From Mansonella perstans (lineage: Eukaryota > Nematoda > Chromadorea > Rhabditida > Onchocercidae), in assembly GCA_037074765.1 (NCBI GenBank), contig JBAMDO010000244.1:16401-80400 (forward strand): a stretch of 64,000 bases of DNA, written 5' to 3'. Below are positions 1-12,800 of this stretch, one piece after another. Numbering within the stretch: position 1 is the stretch's first letter; each line of letters starts with the position of its first letter. The translations under genes were made by a program, and so were the position numbers. Under the pieces are notes generated by a model. The model searched no databases, had not been told where the DNA came from, and saw only the letters and a program-made list of their open reading frames with translations.

Positions 1-2658
1 GTTGTTTGTTACAGTTGCTATGTCAATCTAATCCAGACTCTAAATTCTCTGAAGAATCTGCACAGATGTGACAATTTATAATCTGATACTTTACTAGAAT
101 TTAAAAAAAAAAAAAAAAAAAAGCAAATAATTAACTTGCAAAGTTTTGCTAGATTTTTTTTAAGCTAGCATAGATTTACTTTGCCAATTAAAGCTTAAGG
201 ATAACATTTCTTATTAGCAGTATTTCATGAATGGAATCCGTTCTATTTCTACATCTCATTTGTTTCTACCTACTGTCAACTACTGTCAACTATTTTATGC
301 TTTCTCCAAGGTAAACTTAAATTTGCATAAAACAAACATTTTCATCTCTATCTGCCTAACTTCTACTACTTTTCCGCTGTTCAGATGTGAAAAATTTTCA
401 ATGTAAAAATGTAAATATTGCATTTTGTAAAATGACAAGTAATAAATTAATTGATGATAATTATTCTTCTATTGTGATAGTAATACAATTGAATATTCAT
501 AAGATTACTTATTACTGGTGCTGATGATATTATATATTAGCACAGATTGTTTCAATTTTAAAAAAATGTAAAAATAATTAAATTTGAAATCTTTTTTTTT
601 AGATTCTGTGCAACTTTATTATTGAAAAGTTTGGCAGACATATTTGAAAAATAACACATAAAAGTTATGATCAGAAATTGGTGTAATAATTTCTACTGAT
701 TCACTTACATAATCATACTTTTCCTTTATTATTATAGCAACTTCCGTCTAGCCGATGATTTCAAATAAATATATATATATATATTATATTCATCAGTGTA
801 AATACCAATTGATGGTAGTTGTTTTGATCTTGGATGTACAGTATCCTAGATCAAATCATTTCTATCTTTCATACACCTTTTTCTAGAACTTTTGTTTACT
901 TCACTTTCCTATTATTAGCATTGCTAGCAAAACTACTTATCCATCATCCTTTATATTAGTAAATTTCATTCATTAATTTTATTTATAACATTCATTCGAT
1001 TAAATACACTTCGATCAGATAAATTCATCTCATATTATGATTTTAATCATTGCATTGAATTTTGTCAAATTATCAGAATAGAAGTTTGAATTTTGTCAAA
1101 TTGTCACAAAAAAGTTATAATGATAGAAGCAGCTATCATTGAATCTTTATTGAAATTATCACAGTGAAGGTTGTGACAGGAATAATTATCACAATGAAGT
1201 TAAAGCTATATTTCAGAAAGAGTCTATGCTTTTATCACTGTTACTTGTTATACATTTTTTTTTTCCCTTTTTTTTTTTCAAAAGATTCTGAAGCAAATTT
1301 TAGAAAGTGTTTCTTTTTCTTTCTGAATAAATTTCGCTTTGGTTTTTTTTTATTGTCTATTCATTTATTCAAAGAATATATTTATTTCTAACATTCTATA
1401 CAACTAAATGTAATGCCACATTTCTCATTGGATAGCATTTGAAAGGAATTTTTTCCTTAATTTTTATATTTTTTAAATAACACCGGAAATTAACTTGATA
1501 CATTTTCTCACTTTTTCACATAAAGTAATTCATTAACTTCACTATTTCATAGTTTTACTTTCCTCTATATTTTATCGATTAACTGAAATTATAACAGAGT
1601 TTTTTTTTTTTTTTTTTAAGAAAAAAATGCAGAACAAAATCAAGATCAATCCAAGCTGATAAATTACCTCTATCTTGTTTTATGGATAGCCCTCTTTGCG
1701 ATTGCTTTGAAAGAAGTTGAAAAATTATCTCAAATATCATGCATTTTTATTCGTCTTCATCCTAATTTTGTGCGTTCTTTTTTTCGCTTCAACGAATACA
1801 TTTCATTTTTTAATTTTAAATTATATTTTCTGGAAGATAAAATTAAGAAATATGATCCTGCAAAGGGAATTTATCATCATCTTATCATTTATCATTTGAA
1901 AACAATCAGCCAAAGCTATTCGTTGTTTAGGTGATTTATGCAAAAATGAAATTGTAAAAGGATAACAGCTTTGTCTACAAATGATTTGAAAATTTTTTCC
2001 TGTTGTTATTCAAAAATAGTTAATTGAATTTTGATTTGAAGAAGTTTAAAAATGAAATTTAAATTGCCTTGTGCTGAAATCATTTATCCATCCAATTAAT
2101 CTTATTTTGCTTAATTCAAATTTTATATACTCTTAAAATTTGTTTAAGTTACTTTCTATTTCTCAATGAATTTTCATTGAGATCTGTAATAAATGATTGT
2201 TTCTTGCATAGGAGTTCTATTGAAGTTAAAGTCTACGATTGAAATTAAAATTAAAATATACTAGATAGTTAACGATCATTCCATATTCCGTAAAGATTGA
2301 TTCATTTATCAGTTGTTATCACACGGAAATTGCGTGAAACTGATTACTTATTAGCCAGTACAGGTTTTTTGTTTTTTCTTCTAAACTATTAGTTTTTTAA
2401 ATGTATTCCGGAAATATTGCGGAAAAGTACATAACAATAAGAGCAATTTGTTGTCGCATGTAGGCGTTAAATTAATGAAGTGAAGAGTCAATAGTTTTTT
2501 TCGCGTATTTTACATCCGAAAAATGAGTTATGGTAGAAAAAAATGCCAATGAAAAAAATGCAGCAAATCAGAATCGGATGTGATAATTCTGATTTAAAAT
2601 AACTCGTTCTCGTTTTAGAGCAGTTCTTTTTTTATGGAATATAATCTGATTAAAAAAA

Positions 2659-2703
2659 AATACCGGAATTATTTTATAGGGAATACCGGAATTATTTTAT
2701 AGG
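2659..2703 (+). repeat. Two tandem copies of a 22-bp unit with a CCGGAATTATTTTATAGG core
   Basis: Copies at 2659-2680 and 2682-2703, separated by one base, appear identical. Confidence 0.85.
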
Positions 2704-3375
2704 AAATACAACTTGGCAACTTCTTTTACCTATAAAATTCCGGAGTATTTCATTTTTTCTTCCGTTTATCGTGCACTTATTTTTAGGAGCTAATAGTTTT
2801 CTTCAAAACCGATTTCTGTAAATATTAAAAAATGAAAACAAAAATTTCTGAAAATTTTCCATTTCATTTTAACATTTCGAACAAATTAATTTTTGAATAT
2901 TTGCTGAAATATCTAAGGAATTTTTTTTTGCTTTTATTCGAGTAGTATAATTTTTAATATGCTTATTATCACAGGAATTATATTTAATTTAAAATAGTTC
3001 CATTCTGATATTCGAATTTGAATTATAGAAAGATTTAATTTAACAATAGAAATTGTACAATTTTGATTTTTAGCCATACTACGTCTTGATATTTTATTTA
3101 CCAACAAATCAGCAGAATGCTGGAAGAAAGAAAATAATGTGTCGTTTGTCACTTAAAAAAGTTCGTTGTATTCTGTAATATAACAGAGAACCTGAAATGT
3201 TACAGTATCAAAAAAAAAGTAATTTTTCTTTATTCTTTTCTGTTGTTGAAATTTCATCACTTAATTTTGATGTATGTATTATTATTTTTGAGGGAAGCAA
3301 TATTATTTATAGCGGAATCAGTCATTAGTATCGTATAATTTTATCATATCACACTCCCATTTTTATTTTTATCTT

Positions 3376-3430
3376 CCGGAAATATTTAAGTAATCTAATA
3401 AGACTATTTTCGGAAATATTTAAGCAATCT
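3376..3430 (+). repeat. Direct repeat, 21 bp, with a CGGAAATATTTAAG core
   Basis: Copies at 3376-3396 and 3410-3430 differ at only two bases (first base C or T, and TAATCT versus CAATCT). Confidence 0.85.
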
Positions 3431-3918
3431 GGATAAGGAACAAATAATAATGATCATATGATCTGTTAGCAAAAATCATTTACAATTTAGTCATCTGTTT
3501 ATTTATTCATTTTTTTTTTTTTTTTTTGATGATTCATATGCAGATCTTATCATTCCTGTGATGTGAATAAATTCATTTCCATTATTACTTAATATTTTTG
3601 GAGAATTTTTTTTCCGAAACCAGTCATTAATTAATTAATTATATAATTGATATTTTTTACAGAAGCGATGTATTTGATCATAGTAATACTTAGATATATA
3701 CGTTATATTAGTAATTGATAAATGATAAATAATATTTGTAAAATCAATACGAAGCTTTAATATTAGAACATTACTACATCATTATCATTCGGATAAGCCT
3801 AATGTTCATAAATCATAATTGCTCATTGTTTGAATGTTATCTAAAGAAGGAAGGATCATAAAGATTACATATGTCCTGTTTCCGGAATTAAAAGATAAAT
3901 TTTGACTTAAATGACAAG

Positions 3919-4058
3919 TTCATGATGAAGGAGAGAGAAAAATATCTGAAGACAATGAACTGTGGACAATCCATGAGAGATACCTAAAGAAGCAAGGACT
4001 GGAATGGAATTATGTTAATAACAATGATCAAGTTGACACTAGAAAAAGAAAAATTTAA
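3919..4058 (+). other. Exon-like open stretch
   Basis: A frame with strongly hydrophilic, coding-like composition (ISEDNELWTIHERYLKKQ, then LEWNYVNNND) runs to TAA at 4056-4058. The only acceptor is a weak ATGACAAG just upstream, an in-frame TGA precedes it, and another frame is also open for much of the length. It could be a degenerate exon or chance. Confidence 0.18.
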
Positions 4059-5896
4059 TTAATTTAAATGTTTCTTTGTTCCTCCAAATTAATTATATCT
4101 TCAAAGTATTTTGCAAAATTTTGCCAAAATTTCAATTGATACATTTAAATGATTTCACTGAATGTATAATTCCAACGAACTTTTAATCGTAGTAAATTCC
4201 ATAATTTCAACATTTCCTGTTGAAGAGAAAATTGGCTCTGTGCCCTAAATTATTATGTCCTTCCCACATTCTGTTTAGGATTTAAAAAAAAAACAGCGAA
4301 ATGCTCTTTCAATTGAAAATATTAACAAAATTCGACTAATTTCAAGCAATTATTTCAAATAATTGAAACAGCCGGGTCAGAAAGGTAACGGAAGCTTTGT
4401 TCACTTATTAACTTTCATTCATGACCTTTATTGGAAAAAAAAATAAGAGAAAGCCAAAAATATGTCGCTTGAATACATTTACAAAATTATAAAAAATTCT
4501 ATAAATTTAATTACGGAAAGTGGTTTCGAGCAGCTTAACTTATTATTGTTGTTATTTGGAGTAGAAATACAATTTTTAATTTAAAGGTAATCGATAATTA
4601 TTAATTACTCTATCAAACATTTTACGTTGCTAAAAAGTTTGTAGCAAAATTTCAAATTGTAATGAAACAATTTAGCAGAAAATTTAAGACAGTGAAAAAA
4701 GAAAACAAATTGATCGTTGGATGTGGTACTTTTCAAATTTTTTTCATTTTTTTTTTTTTTTTTTTAAGCCATAGAATTGAATGGTAGAAAGTAGACGAAG
4801 GAAGGAAAGAAAATGGAAAGGGAAAGGAAAGAAAATGAAAATTCAGGATTGCAATAAAGTATATCTATTAAAGAAGAATAGCATTAATCCAAATAATTCA
4901 AAAAATTATTAGCTCACTTTTTTTTTTATTTTTTAAATTGTTTTAGAAAGGAGAAATAAAAAAGGAGACGACTGGCATTCAATAATGACATTTCTTTTTT
5001 TTTTTTTTTTTATTTTAAATAGTTATATGTCAACTACGTGAACAGCTTTTTCAAAAAAAAATATTTTGGAATTTTTTAATTCCTTTAACGTTTTATATAA
5101 TATAAGTGCTTTTCGATTTTTGTTAAATATCCGTATCTTTCATTTTTTTTTTTAAAATTTTACTCATTATCATTACGTCGTATTCGTTTAAATGATGATG
5201 ACAATGTTGATGAATCGGATTGAATTTATTGAAGTTTCTCAAATTCTAATTGTAAATTTTTTTTCTTTTTGTAATTCAAGTTCTATTCAACTCTATTTGC
5301 TTTAACATTTAATTACTGTTGAAAATTCTATTTGCTTTTACATTTAATTGCTAGTGAAAATTGGAATTTGAATTTTTGAGTTATTTTATTGGGAGAATTG
5401 AAAATAAATTAGCTTGTAAGAGTGTTAAAGAATGAGCACTATCTTTATTTCACTTTTCCGTTCGTTTTTTATTTTAATTAAAATCCAGAATAATATGATG
5501 TATTGGAATTTTTTTTTTTGTCTTTTATTCTTCTTTGATGAATAATTGAGAAAATAATATCTGACACTGAGTTTTAATTAGAAAAGATGAGACGAGGTAA
5601 AAGAAATTATGTTAAAATAAATTAATTGTGCTAGCAATATCAGATATTGCTTAATTAATTCATTTTGAAGTTATTTTAATTGGTTATTTAATTTAGAAGA
5701 AATTATAATGTACATAGTTCGATATTTCTATTTTATGCAAACATTACATAACTTTTATATTCAAATTAAATTTATAACTGTCGCATATCGCACCATTCTG
5801 ATGTGATTGTTATTAGTAATTTCGTGAATAGTTATGGAATAATTCAAATATGTATTAATAATGCTAATTAATCATTGATTAGTAAATAGATATCAG

Positions 5897-6050
5897 AATT
5901 TCACGGAGAATTTATAGAAATGATCGAATGGTTAAGTGGCACCAGAAGAATCGTAAAAATTTTATAGCTCCTCCAAGTTATCAACATGTAGTTGAATCGT
6001 CCTATACCAACGACGACCAGACAACAATGGCGACAATGATTGTCAACTAA
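5897..6050 (+). CDS. Candidate terminal exon of an unidentified gene
   Basis: After a GATATCAG acceptor (5895-5896) one frame stays open for 51 codons and ends TAA at 6048-6050. The peptide has RMVKWHQKNRKNF, APPSYQHVVESSY and TNDDQTTMATM, a charged, PPSY-containing sequence like a cytoplasmic tail. AATAAA follows at 6188-6193. GC content is higher than around it. A second frame is also partly open, and no upstream exon could be attached, so the call rests on acceptor, composition and poly(A) signal only. Confidence 0.3.
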
Positions 6051-6187
6051 TGTAAACCAATTTTATGTCGCCATAACTGTCGATTATAGCCTTTCTATCA
6101 ATTCGTCACTACTTATGACTTTTTTTTTCTATCATATCTTATCATCTATAAGCAAAACTTTTTTTTTTTTTTTTGTAGTTATTTAAA

Positions 6188-6193
6188 AATAAA
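6188..6193 (+). terminator. Poly(A) signal AATAAA after the 5.9-kb candidate exon
   Basis: Canonical hexamer 138 nt after the TAA at 6050. It counts as support for a terminal exon, but in DNA this AT-rich it also arises often by chance. Confidence 0.25.
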
Positions 6194-6775
6194 TTTAATC
6201 AATTTATCTGCAACTGGAATGTGAAAAAAAAACCTGGAGATAGATTATTGTTTAATGCATTGAGCAGTATGCAAGAGTGTGGTGACATTTTTGTAAAAAC
6301 ACTAAAATATTTTTCGATCCTCCGTTAATTTTCTTTTTTTTTTTTTTTTCATACATTCTTTAAAATTCATTAAAATATTTTAAATTTGTTAGTAATATCT
6401 TATTTTCCATTTAACTTGCACTAATTTTGCATTGTTTTGCTTCTGGATAAATTTTTTTTTTTGCATAAATTAGCAAATAAGACTAAATACCAACAATTGG
6501 CTAATTTGCATATTTTGGGTTTGAATGCGGTGAAGTTATTGAAAATTTACATAATGACTTTTTCCTAAGCAAACATCTGGTCATTTTATTCCAGTTCTGA
6601 TTTTTGCTATTTTTCTTCGCTGTATTGCTTCCTTCGTTCAATCATTTATCTTTCACATTTACAAATAATGTACCTTTGGTAAGTTAATACAAATTTTAAT
6701 TTGTAAGAAAAAAAAAAAAAATTTTTGTTTTTTTTTTTTTTTTCCATTTCAATTTGTAAAAATCGAATTCCAGTT

Positions 6776-6928
6776 ATGTCTCAATTTTCATCATTTTTTC
6801 ACAAAACGTACAGTGAAAATGATTCGCTAGAAGTAATTAATGTTCCTGGTGAAATTGTCATCATTTCGTCTCATCAATCTAACAAAAATTTAACATTTCT
6901 TGTATTTCATTCTTTCTCTTATCATTAA
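6776..6928 (+). other. Exon-like ORF behind a TTCCAG acceptor
   Basis: An ATG 2 nt after GAATTCCAG opens 50 codons (MSQFSSFFHKTYSEND, then LEVINVPGEIVIIS). Internal GT sites (for example after GAA at the LEV position) could be donors. It may be a trans-spliced first exon, perhaps an alternative 5' exon for the F-box gene 3 kb downstream, but phase and partner are unproven. Confidence 0.18.
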
Positions 6929-9271
6929 ATCTCATTTGTTCAATTAAATGTTTGTTTAATAGATAATTTTTAAATTAAAAATTTCAAAAAATTTAATGTA
7001 ATCTAAGCGTATAAAAAATTTTTATAACTATAATAAGTTTGAATTATTCATTGATACAATATAAATATGATTGTTCATTGGCAAAAATTAAATTCTAATG
7101 ATAATAATGATAATATCATGTTAATCTTATCTGCTAAAATTTTTTTTTCCTCCTTTCAAATGAATGATTTTGATGCGGAATTATTTTTGCATTATTCAAT
7201 TTATTCATCTCATCATTTAGCCTAATCCAGTAGAGATAAAGATGATATGGATTAAGTGAGAATAATTATTGATGAATAAGATTAGCAAATATCAATATTT
7301 CTTTCGTTCCTAAAATTTGATACCTAAGACAGAAGTTCCACATAATTGCAATAATTGATGTATCAGTAGCAATAGAAAGTACATTGCACTAAATGCTGCA
7401 CTTACTTACATTTTTCATCATTTTCACTTCCTATATTTCTTCTTTTACCATCTTTTTCGTCATTTCAAATATCAGTGTGGGTATTGGATTAGCTGTGAGG
7501 AACGGGCAAAGTGGTTTGAGCAAAAAGTGTGTGTGTTGGATGGGTTGAGGAATGAATGAGATGGTTGATAATATATATGAGTGTGGAAATAATTGAAATA
7601 AAAGAAACAAAATAAAAGGAATGTATGTTATTTAGGACATCATGACATATTAATGCGGTTGTTGATGTAGCAGTGAACATGTTCGTAAATTTTATTTTTT
7701 CAACGGTTAAAACAAACATTTATTTTTTTTACCTGATGGATGTTTAATTTTGATTAATGATTTTTTAACTTTTTTTTTTTTTTTTTAAAATTTAAATTAA
7801 ACTTTAATTTGAAGTTTTTTTTCGCATCTTGTTTTGTTGTTTTTTTTTTTTGTTATTTTTTGAATAATTTTATGTTTTTTTTTTCTAATTTTTAAAAATT
7901 TATTTATTTATAATTTTTTAAATTGAAATTTTAAATTTTTCTAAAAATATTTTTTCTTTAATTCATTTATATGCTGCTTCTTTTTTATCAATGATAATTT
8001 GCAGTACTTTTTTTTTCTAATCCTCATTGTTATGCTTTGTTTGTTTGTTATTTAAACTTATTATTGCTCAAAAAAAAATTAACTAATCAAATGCGCAATG
8101 TTGCTGTCTGTGTATTTTTATTGTGACAAACGCTATTGTTACGTATCAGTATTACGTACGCTTAAATTTGAACTTTTTTTGCACACTTTTTCAAATTTTA
8201 TTATTTGTAAACTTTTAAATATTTTTGATCAGGCATAGTGTTGCTGTATGTTTTTATAAACCAATAGGTAATTTGAACCACGTCATTATCACCTGTTACT
8301 ATCACGTACGCTCAAACCGGGATTTTTTTTTTAGAAATTTTCATTTTACGTATTTTTTCATATGCTATTATTAAAATGCTCATTTATTTACCTTGTCATG
8401 TAATTAGATGAATTTTTTTTTCATATGAGCTATTCAATAAATGTTTTTTTTTTCACAAAATGCTTATTTCAATTACAAACTCTATTGGTGACACTTTTTT
8501 TTGAATGAATTTTTTGAGACAATTTTTTTATGAGATGAATTTAATCTTATGGATGAAGTAAACACTTAGATCGATCAACAACAACAAATTTTTTAATTTT
8601 TTTTTTAAACATATATTTGTAATACCAATTAAAAAAATTAAAAACTAAAATTTGTACTGCAACTAATTGAGCATACTTCATTAGATAATATGCGACTCCC
8701 TTTTTTATTTTTTAGTTCTTATTTTAGCTATTTGCTTAATCACTCATTTTCTTAGTACAAATATATGTTTAAAAAAAAATGCCAATTAATTTTTGTTTTT
8801 TTAATTTAATTGGCACAGCAATTATTGTTGCACAACAATGAGTAACAGATCGTATCAGTTTATATTTGTTAACTTTTCATTCTTAATTAAATGTTGAGAT
8901 ATGTCATCATCAATTGTTGTTATTTCATTTCTTCGTTTTTGTATACGACAGCTAAATTTTCGATGTGACAAATTTTTATGACATTAAAAATTTAGTCAAT
9001 GTAGGAAATAAAGGAAATGTTTAAAAATAATATTTTCACATAATTATTATTAATTTCAATTTAAATTTTTTAATTTAAATTGATAAAATACTTTGAAATA
9101 TTTGCTTTGATTTTTTTTCAATCTAAGAGACCGGAAATTTAAAAAACATTAGAATGGGTTGGACATTGTTTTTGAAGAAATTCATATCCTTTTTTATGTC
9201 TAACGTCAAATGAATTATTTCTGATCTTTCAGAGACGGAAAAGTAGGCGAAGAATGTATATGTCTACATAT

Positions 9272-9311
9272 ATGTGTGTGTGTGTGTGTGTCTGTGTGTG
9301 TCTATGTGTGT
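9272..9311 (+). repeat. (TG)n microsatellite, interrupted
   Basis: Runs of TG broken by TCTG and TCTATG, upstream of the F-box gene. Confidence 0.9.
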
Positions 9312-9826
9312 GCATTCATTACATTTCATTAATAATGTTTTTAAAATGCATACTTCCTGAACATTCATTACTTTTTTTCACTTCCTGAATCAATCATGCC
9401 ATACCTAGTTTGTAGTATTTAACATGATTTCATTACATTTAATAATGCTTTAAGTTAATTGCTTCTTTTAATCTTTTTTTTTTTTTTTTGTTAATCACGA
9501 ATAAAAGTTATTTTAATTTAAATTTTTAAAATCTTTTCGTTAAAAAAAAAAAAAGATTTAAATAAACTAATTAAGTTTTTTAATGAATTATTTTAAAGAG
9601 AAGTTAAGAAAGAAAATATGCCATTATTAAATACAATACTTGATATTATTTTTAAATTTTGAATTCTTTTTCATATTTGAATTGCTTTCATTGCTTTTAT
9701 TCGTTTGTTTATCGTTCGACGTTTTTTTTTTTTCTTGACGTTTGAAATTGTGTTTTTTTTTTTCTCGTTGAATATTAAAATAATTTAGTAATTATCAATT
9801 ATAGGCAATTATTTGTTTACTTCCAC

Positions 9827-9828
9827 AG
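9827..9828 (+). promoter_or_regulatory. 3' splice (probable spliced-leader) acceptor for the F-box gene
   Basis: A pyrimidine-rich run ending TTCCACAG lies 44 nt upstream of the first F-box ATG. No upstream coding exon could be linked to it, so it is a candidate trans-splice site. An untranslated upstream exon would look the same. Confidence 0.45.
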
Positions 9829-9872
9829 GACTGTATTACCGTTTTTCATCAACAACAACGATATTTAGAAGA

Positions 9873-12800
9873 ATGGTGCTACAATCAATAAAAAGATCAA
9901 GACATGTTCATTCAATTGATGACATTCCAGTGGAAATATTACTGTTGATTTTTAAACGGTACACATATTTTCATTTTGAATAAATATTAAAATTAGATTA
10001 AATAGAAATTTTGCATAAATTACAAATAATTTAACAATTAATTCGTATTTATCGTAGTAAATTTACAACTTTTAGTTCCAATTTATTTGGTTTTTTTTTT
10101 TTTATCAATGATAAAAAATGTAAATTTAGTAATTTAGTTGAATGACAATAATATTCAATTCCCCTATACTATGACAATATGCCAATTTTCTGTTTTCTTT
10201 TTCTTTTTAAAATAATGCGTCATCATTTAAAAGTGCTTTCTGGAAAGTCTTCTCATCTATTCCTGATATATAGATGATGTCATATAATATTTTAAAGAAG
10301 AAGGAAAGAAATTGAATTATTGATCATGCAAGCGAAAATGCCAATGTCCGCAAAAATTTTTATTTTTCCAATAATTGGCATATTTTTTTATTTTTTTTTT
10401 GCTCATTTCTATGTGTTTCGTTTTGTTTACTTTAATGTCTGCTAGTTGAAAGAAATTTGTTTTTTAAAAAAGAAAAAGGCAAAAATAACTGTTGCTAAAA
10501 TTATTCATAAAAATCAAATTTTAAGTATCTTTGATCATAAATTTGATTAAATGATAAGAATAATTTGAAAATTTTTATAACTCTATCAATTTTAATTCAA
10601 TGAAATAGATGAATGTAATTTTTAGATGTGAACCTCTGGCATGTTTTCGAGCTCGTTTAGTTTGTCATCGTTGGCGTGTCGTAATTGATAAAATGGATAA
10701 AGAAAGTCGTGAAGCAATCCTTGGTGAAGGACAAGCTCGTTTGTATATATGCGATCGACGACGGTATGTATCATCAATAATTAATTCTTTTTTTTTTTTA
10801 TAAATTTTATGAATTTTTCCTAATATTTCAATACTGGAATATATTTATCCTAAATATATATATATATATATATATTCAGGATAATTGCTTAATTCATTGT
10901 ATCACTTTTGTAATATCTTATTTGACAATTATTCAATGTGTATTTTGAATGAATAATTCTTTAGAGCTATCCTGGAAAAATTCACCAGTCTTCCGTCATG
11001 TTCAAATTCCGTTACTGAATTAATAGCAACGCGTAAATCCGTTTTTCATGCGGATTGTTATGCACATACTGCACTTAATAATTGGACCTATCGTTTTGAT
11101 ATGACCGAATGGACGCGTAATTTTGATATTATTGAGGTGAATTTTTTTTAAATCTTGCAAGAAAAAAAAAAAAGAATTTTTAATTATTTATACTTGAAAG
11201 GAAAATTTTTATGATTTAAAATTTTTGAAATGATAAATACACAATTTATTGTAAATTTAATCAAAATAATAAGCTAAATATCAAAAAATAGGATATTTGT
11301 TAGCCTATTCAAGATCAAGTATGTGACAACATTAACTTCATGAAGAACTATTTGTCATTGTGCAATAAAAATGTATGTTTGTATGTGTGTATGTGTGTGT
11401 GTGTGTATGTGTATGTGTATTTGTGTGGTGTGTATGTGTATGTGTATTTGTCAGCAACTCATCATCGTAAAGTACTTATCAAAAAAAAAATGAATGAAGA
11501 ATGTTTGGCATTCAAATCGTCCGTTCAATGACAAAACATAGATATCTTTCCGGTATACTTTTTTGGAGGTCATTTTTTTAGTTGATGAATGTAAATGTGT
11601 GTGTGTGTGTGTGTTTTTTTTTTCCAAAATGTCCCAAGAATTGCAAGAAATTTCTTGAAAATTAATGAATTTAATTTATGAGATTATTTTTTTTTTCAAT
11701 GAATTGCAAAGTTGATAGATAGATAAGAAATAAATTGATAACTTTTAGCAAAATAAATTTTTGAGATGGCAATAATAATTTTGAATATTAATAAAATTTG
11801 CTGCTAATCATGCAAGATAACTTATCAGTAATAATAATAAATTAATTACTTAACTATAAGATATTTTTTTTTTCCTTCATCCTTCTAAATATTAACTGTT
11901 CACATATTCTCTATCTATTAATTTCATTTAGCAATAGAAATTATTAAAATATTTTATTAATTTTTATGATATTTGGTTGAAAAAAAAAAAAAAAAAAAAT
12001 CTCCAATACATTTAAATTAATATTTAAAAGGATAACAGAAATTTGTCAGCTTTTTTTTTTCTCATAAATTTACCTTTAGGCTATAGAAAGTATTTAGAAA
12101 AATTAAATCTTCATTTACTTTGCACTTATCCCTGTTTTCTCTTTTGAACAGAAAAAATTCTGTAAGAAAAACCGTCTATGCCATTCTGGTTTACATTCAT
12201 GCAGTAATTATATGATGTCATTCCATAATTATCTTCATGATTTTTTAAACTTCAAAATAAATATTTCTTTGTTAAATGGAAAAAACTTTTTACTTTTCAA
12301 AATCATTCAAAAAAAAAAGAAAACCAATTTAGTAATTTAATTTAAAAAAAAAAAAAAAAAAAGAAACTCAATTTATATCCATTTTTCATTCGATTATTTT
12401 TTCATTTATTTTATTTCATTATCCGGTTTTTCATTTTCAGGTTTGGATTCAAAATTTCGGTGCTTTTTTGGAACGAGATCAAGGATGCCTAGTTATCGAT
12501 AATGCACTAGCACCTCCAGCAATTTGCAATCAATTAACAAATGTTAATTCAGAAAATAAAATTGTTTCTAGTGCTGTGAGTTTTTTTCCAAACAAACATT
12601 TATTTTAATATAATAATAGCTATATTAATTTTAAATGCATTTATAAAACGAACACCTAAAGGTTGAGAGTTAATGAAATAGTTAAATTTTCAAGTCAATA
12701 ATAATATTTTTGAATATTACTTAGATAAAAAAGTATACAATGCAATATCATGACATGGTTTATTTTTTTCTTGTAAAATGTGATTATGATTTCAACTTTG

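Larger units (their letters stand above)
1..3918. other. Non-coding stretch with a CCGGAA-rich patch
   Basis: No convincing exon on either strand; the ORFs present are T-rich translations of homopolymer runs. A short TA tract lies at about 768-784. Between about 2,400 and 3,900 the sextet CCGGAA or its complement recurs, including two near-identical copies at 2659-2703 and a second pair at 3376-3430. Confidence 0.6.
4059..9826. other. Largely non-coding; long T-rich tracts
   Basis: Apart from the exon-like pieces at 5,897-6,050 and 6,776-6,928, nothing gene-like was found. A purine-rich GGAAA/GAAAG stretch lies at about 4,795-4,845, many T8-T17 runs occur, and a TG microsatellite sits at 9,272-9,311. 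Confidence 0.55.

Noticed and set aside
1164..1391. Phe/Tyr-rich ORF
   Set aside because: Reading frame through T-rich DNA with no splice context. The same holds for most small ORFs in 1-9.8 kb and 44.6-63.4 kb.
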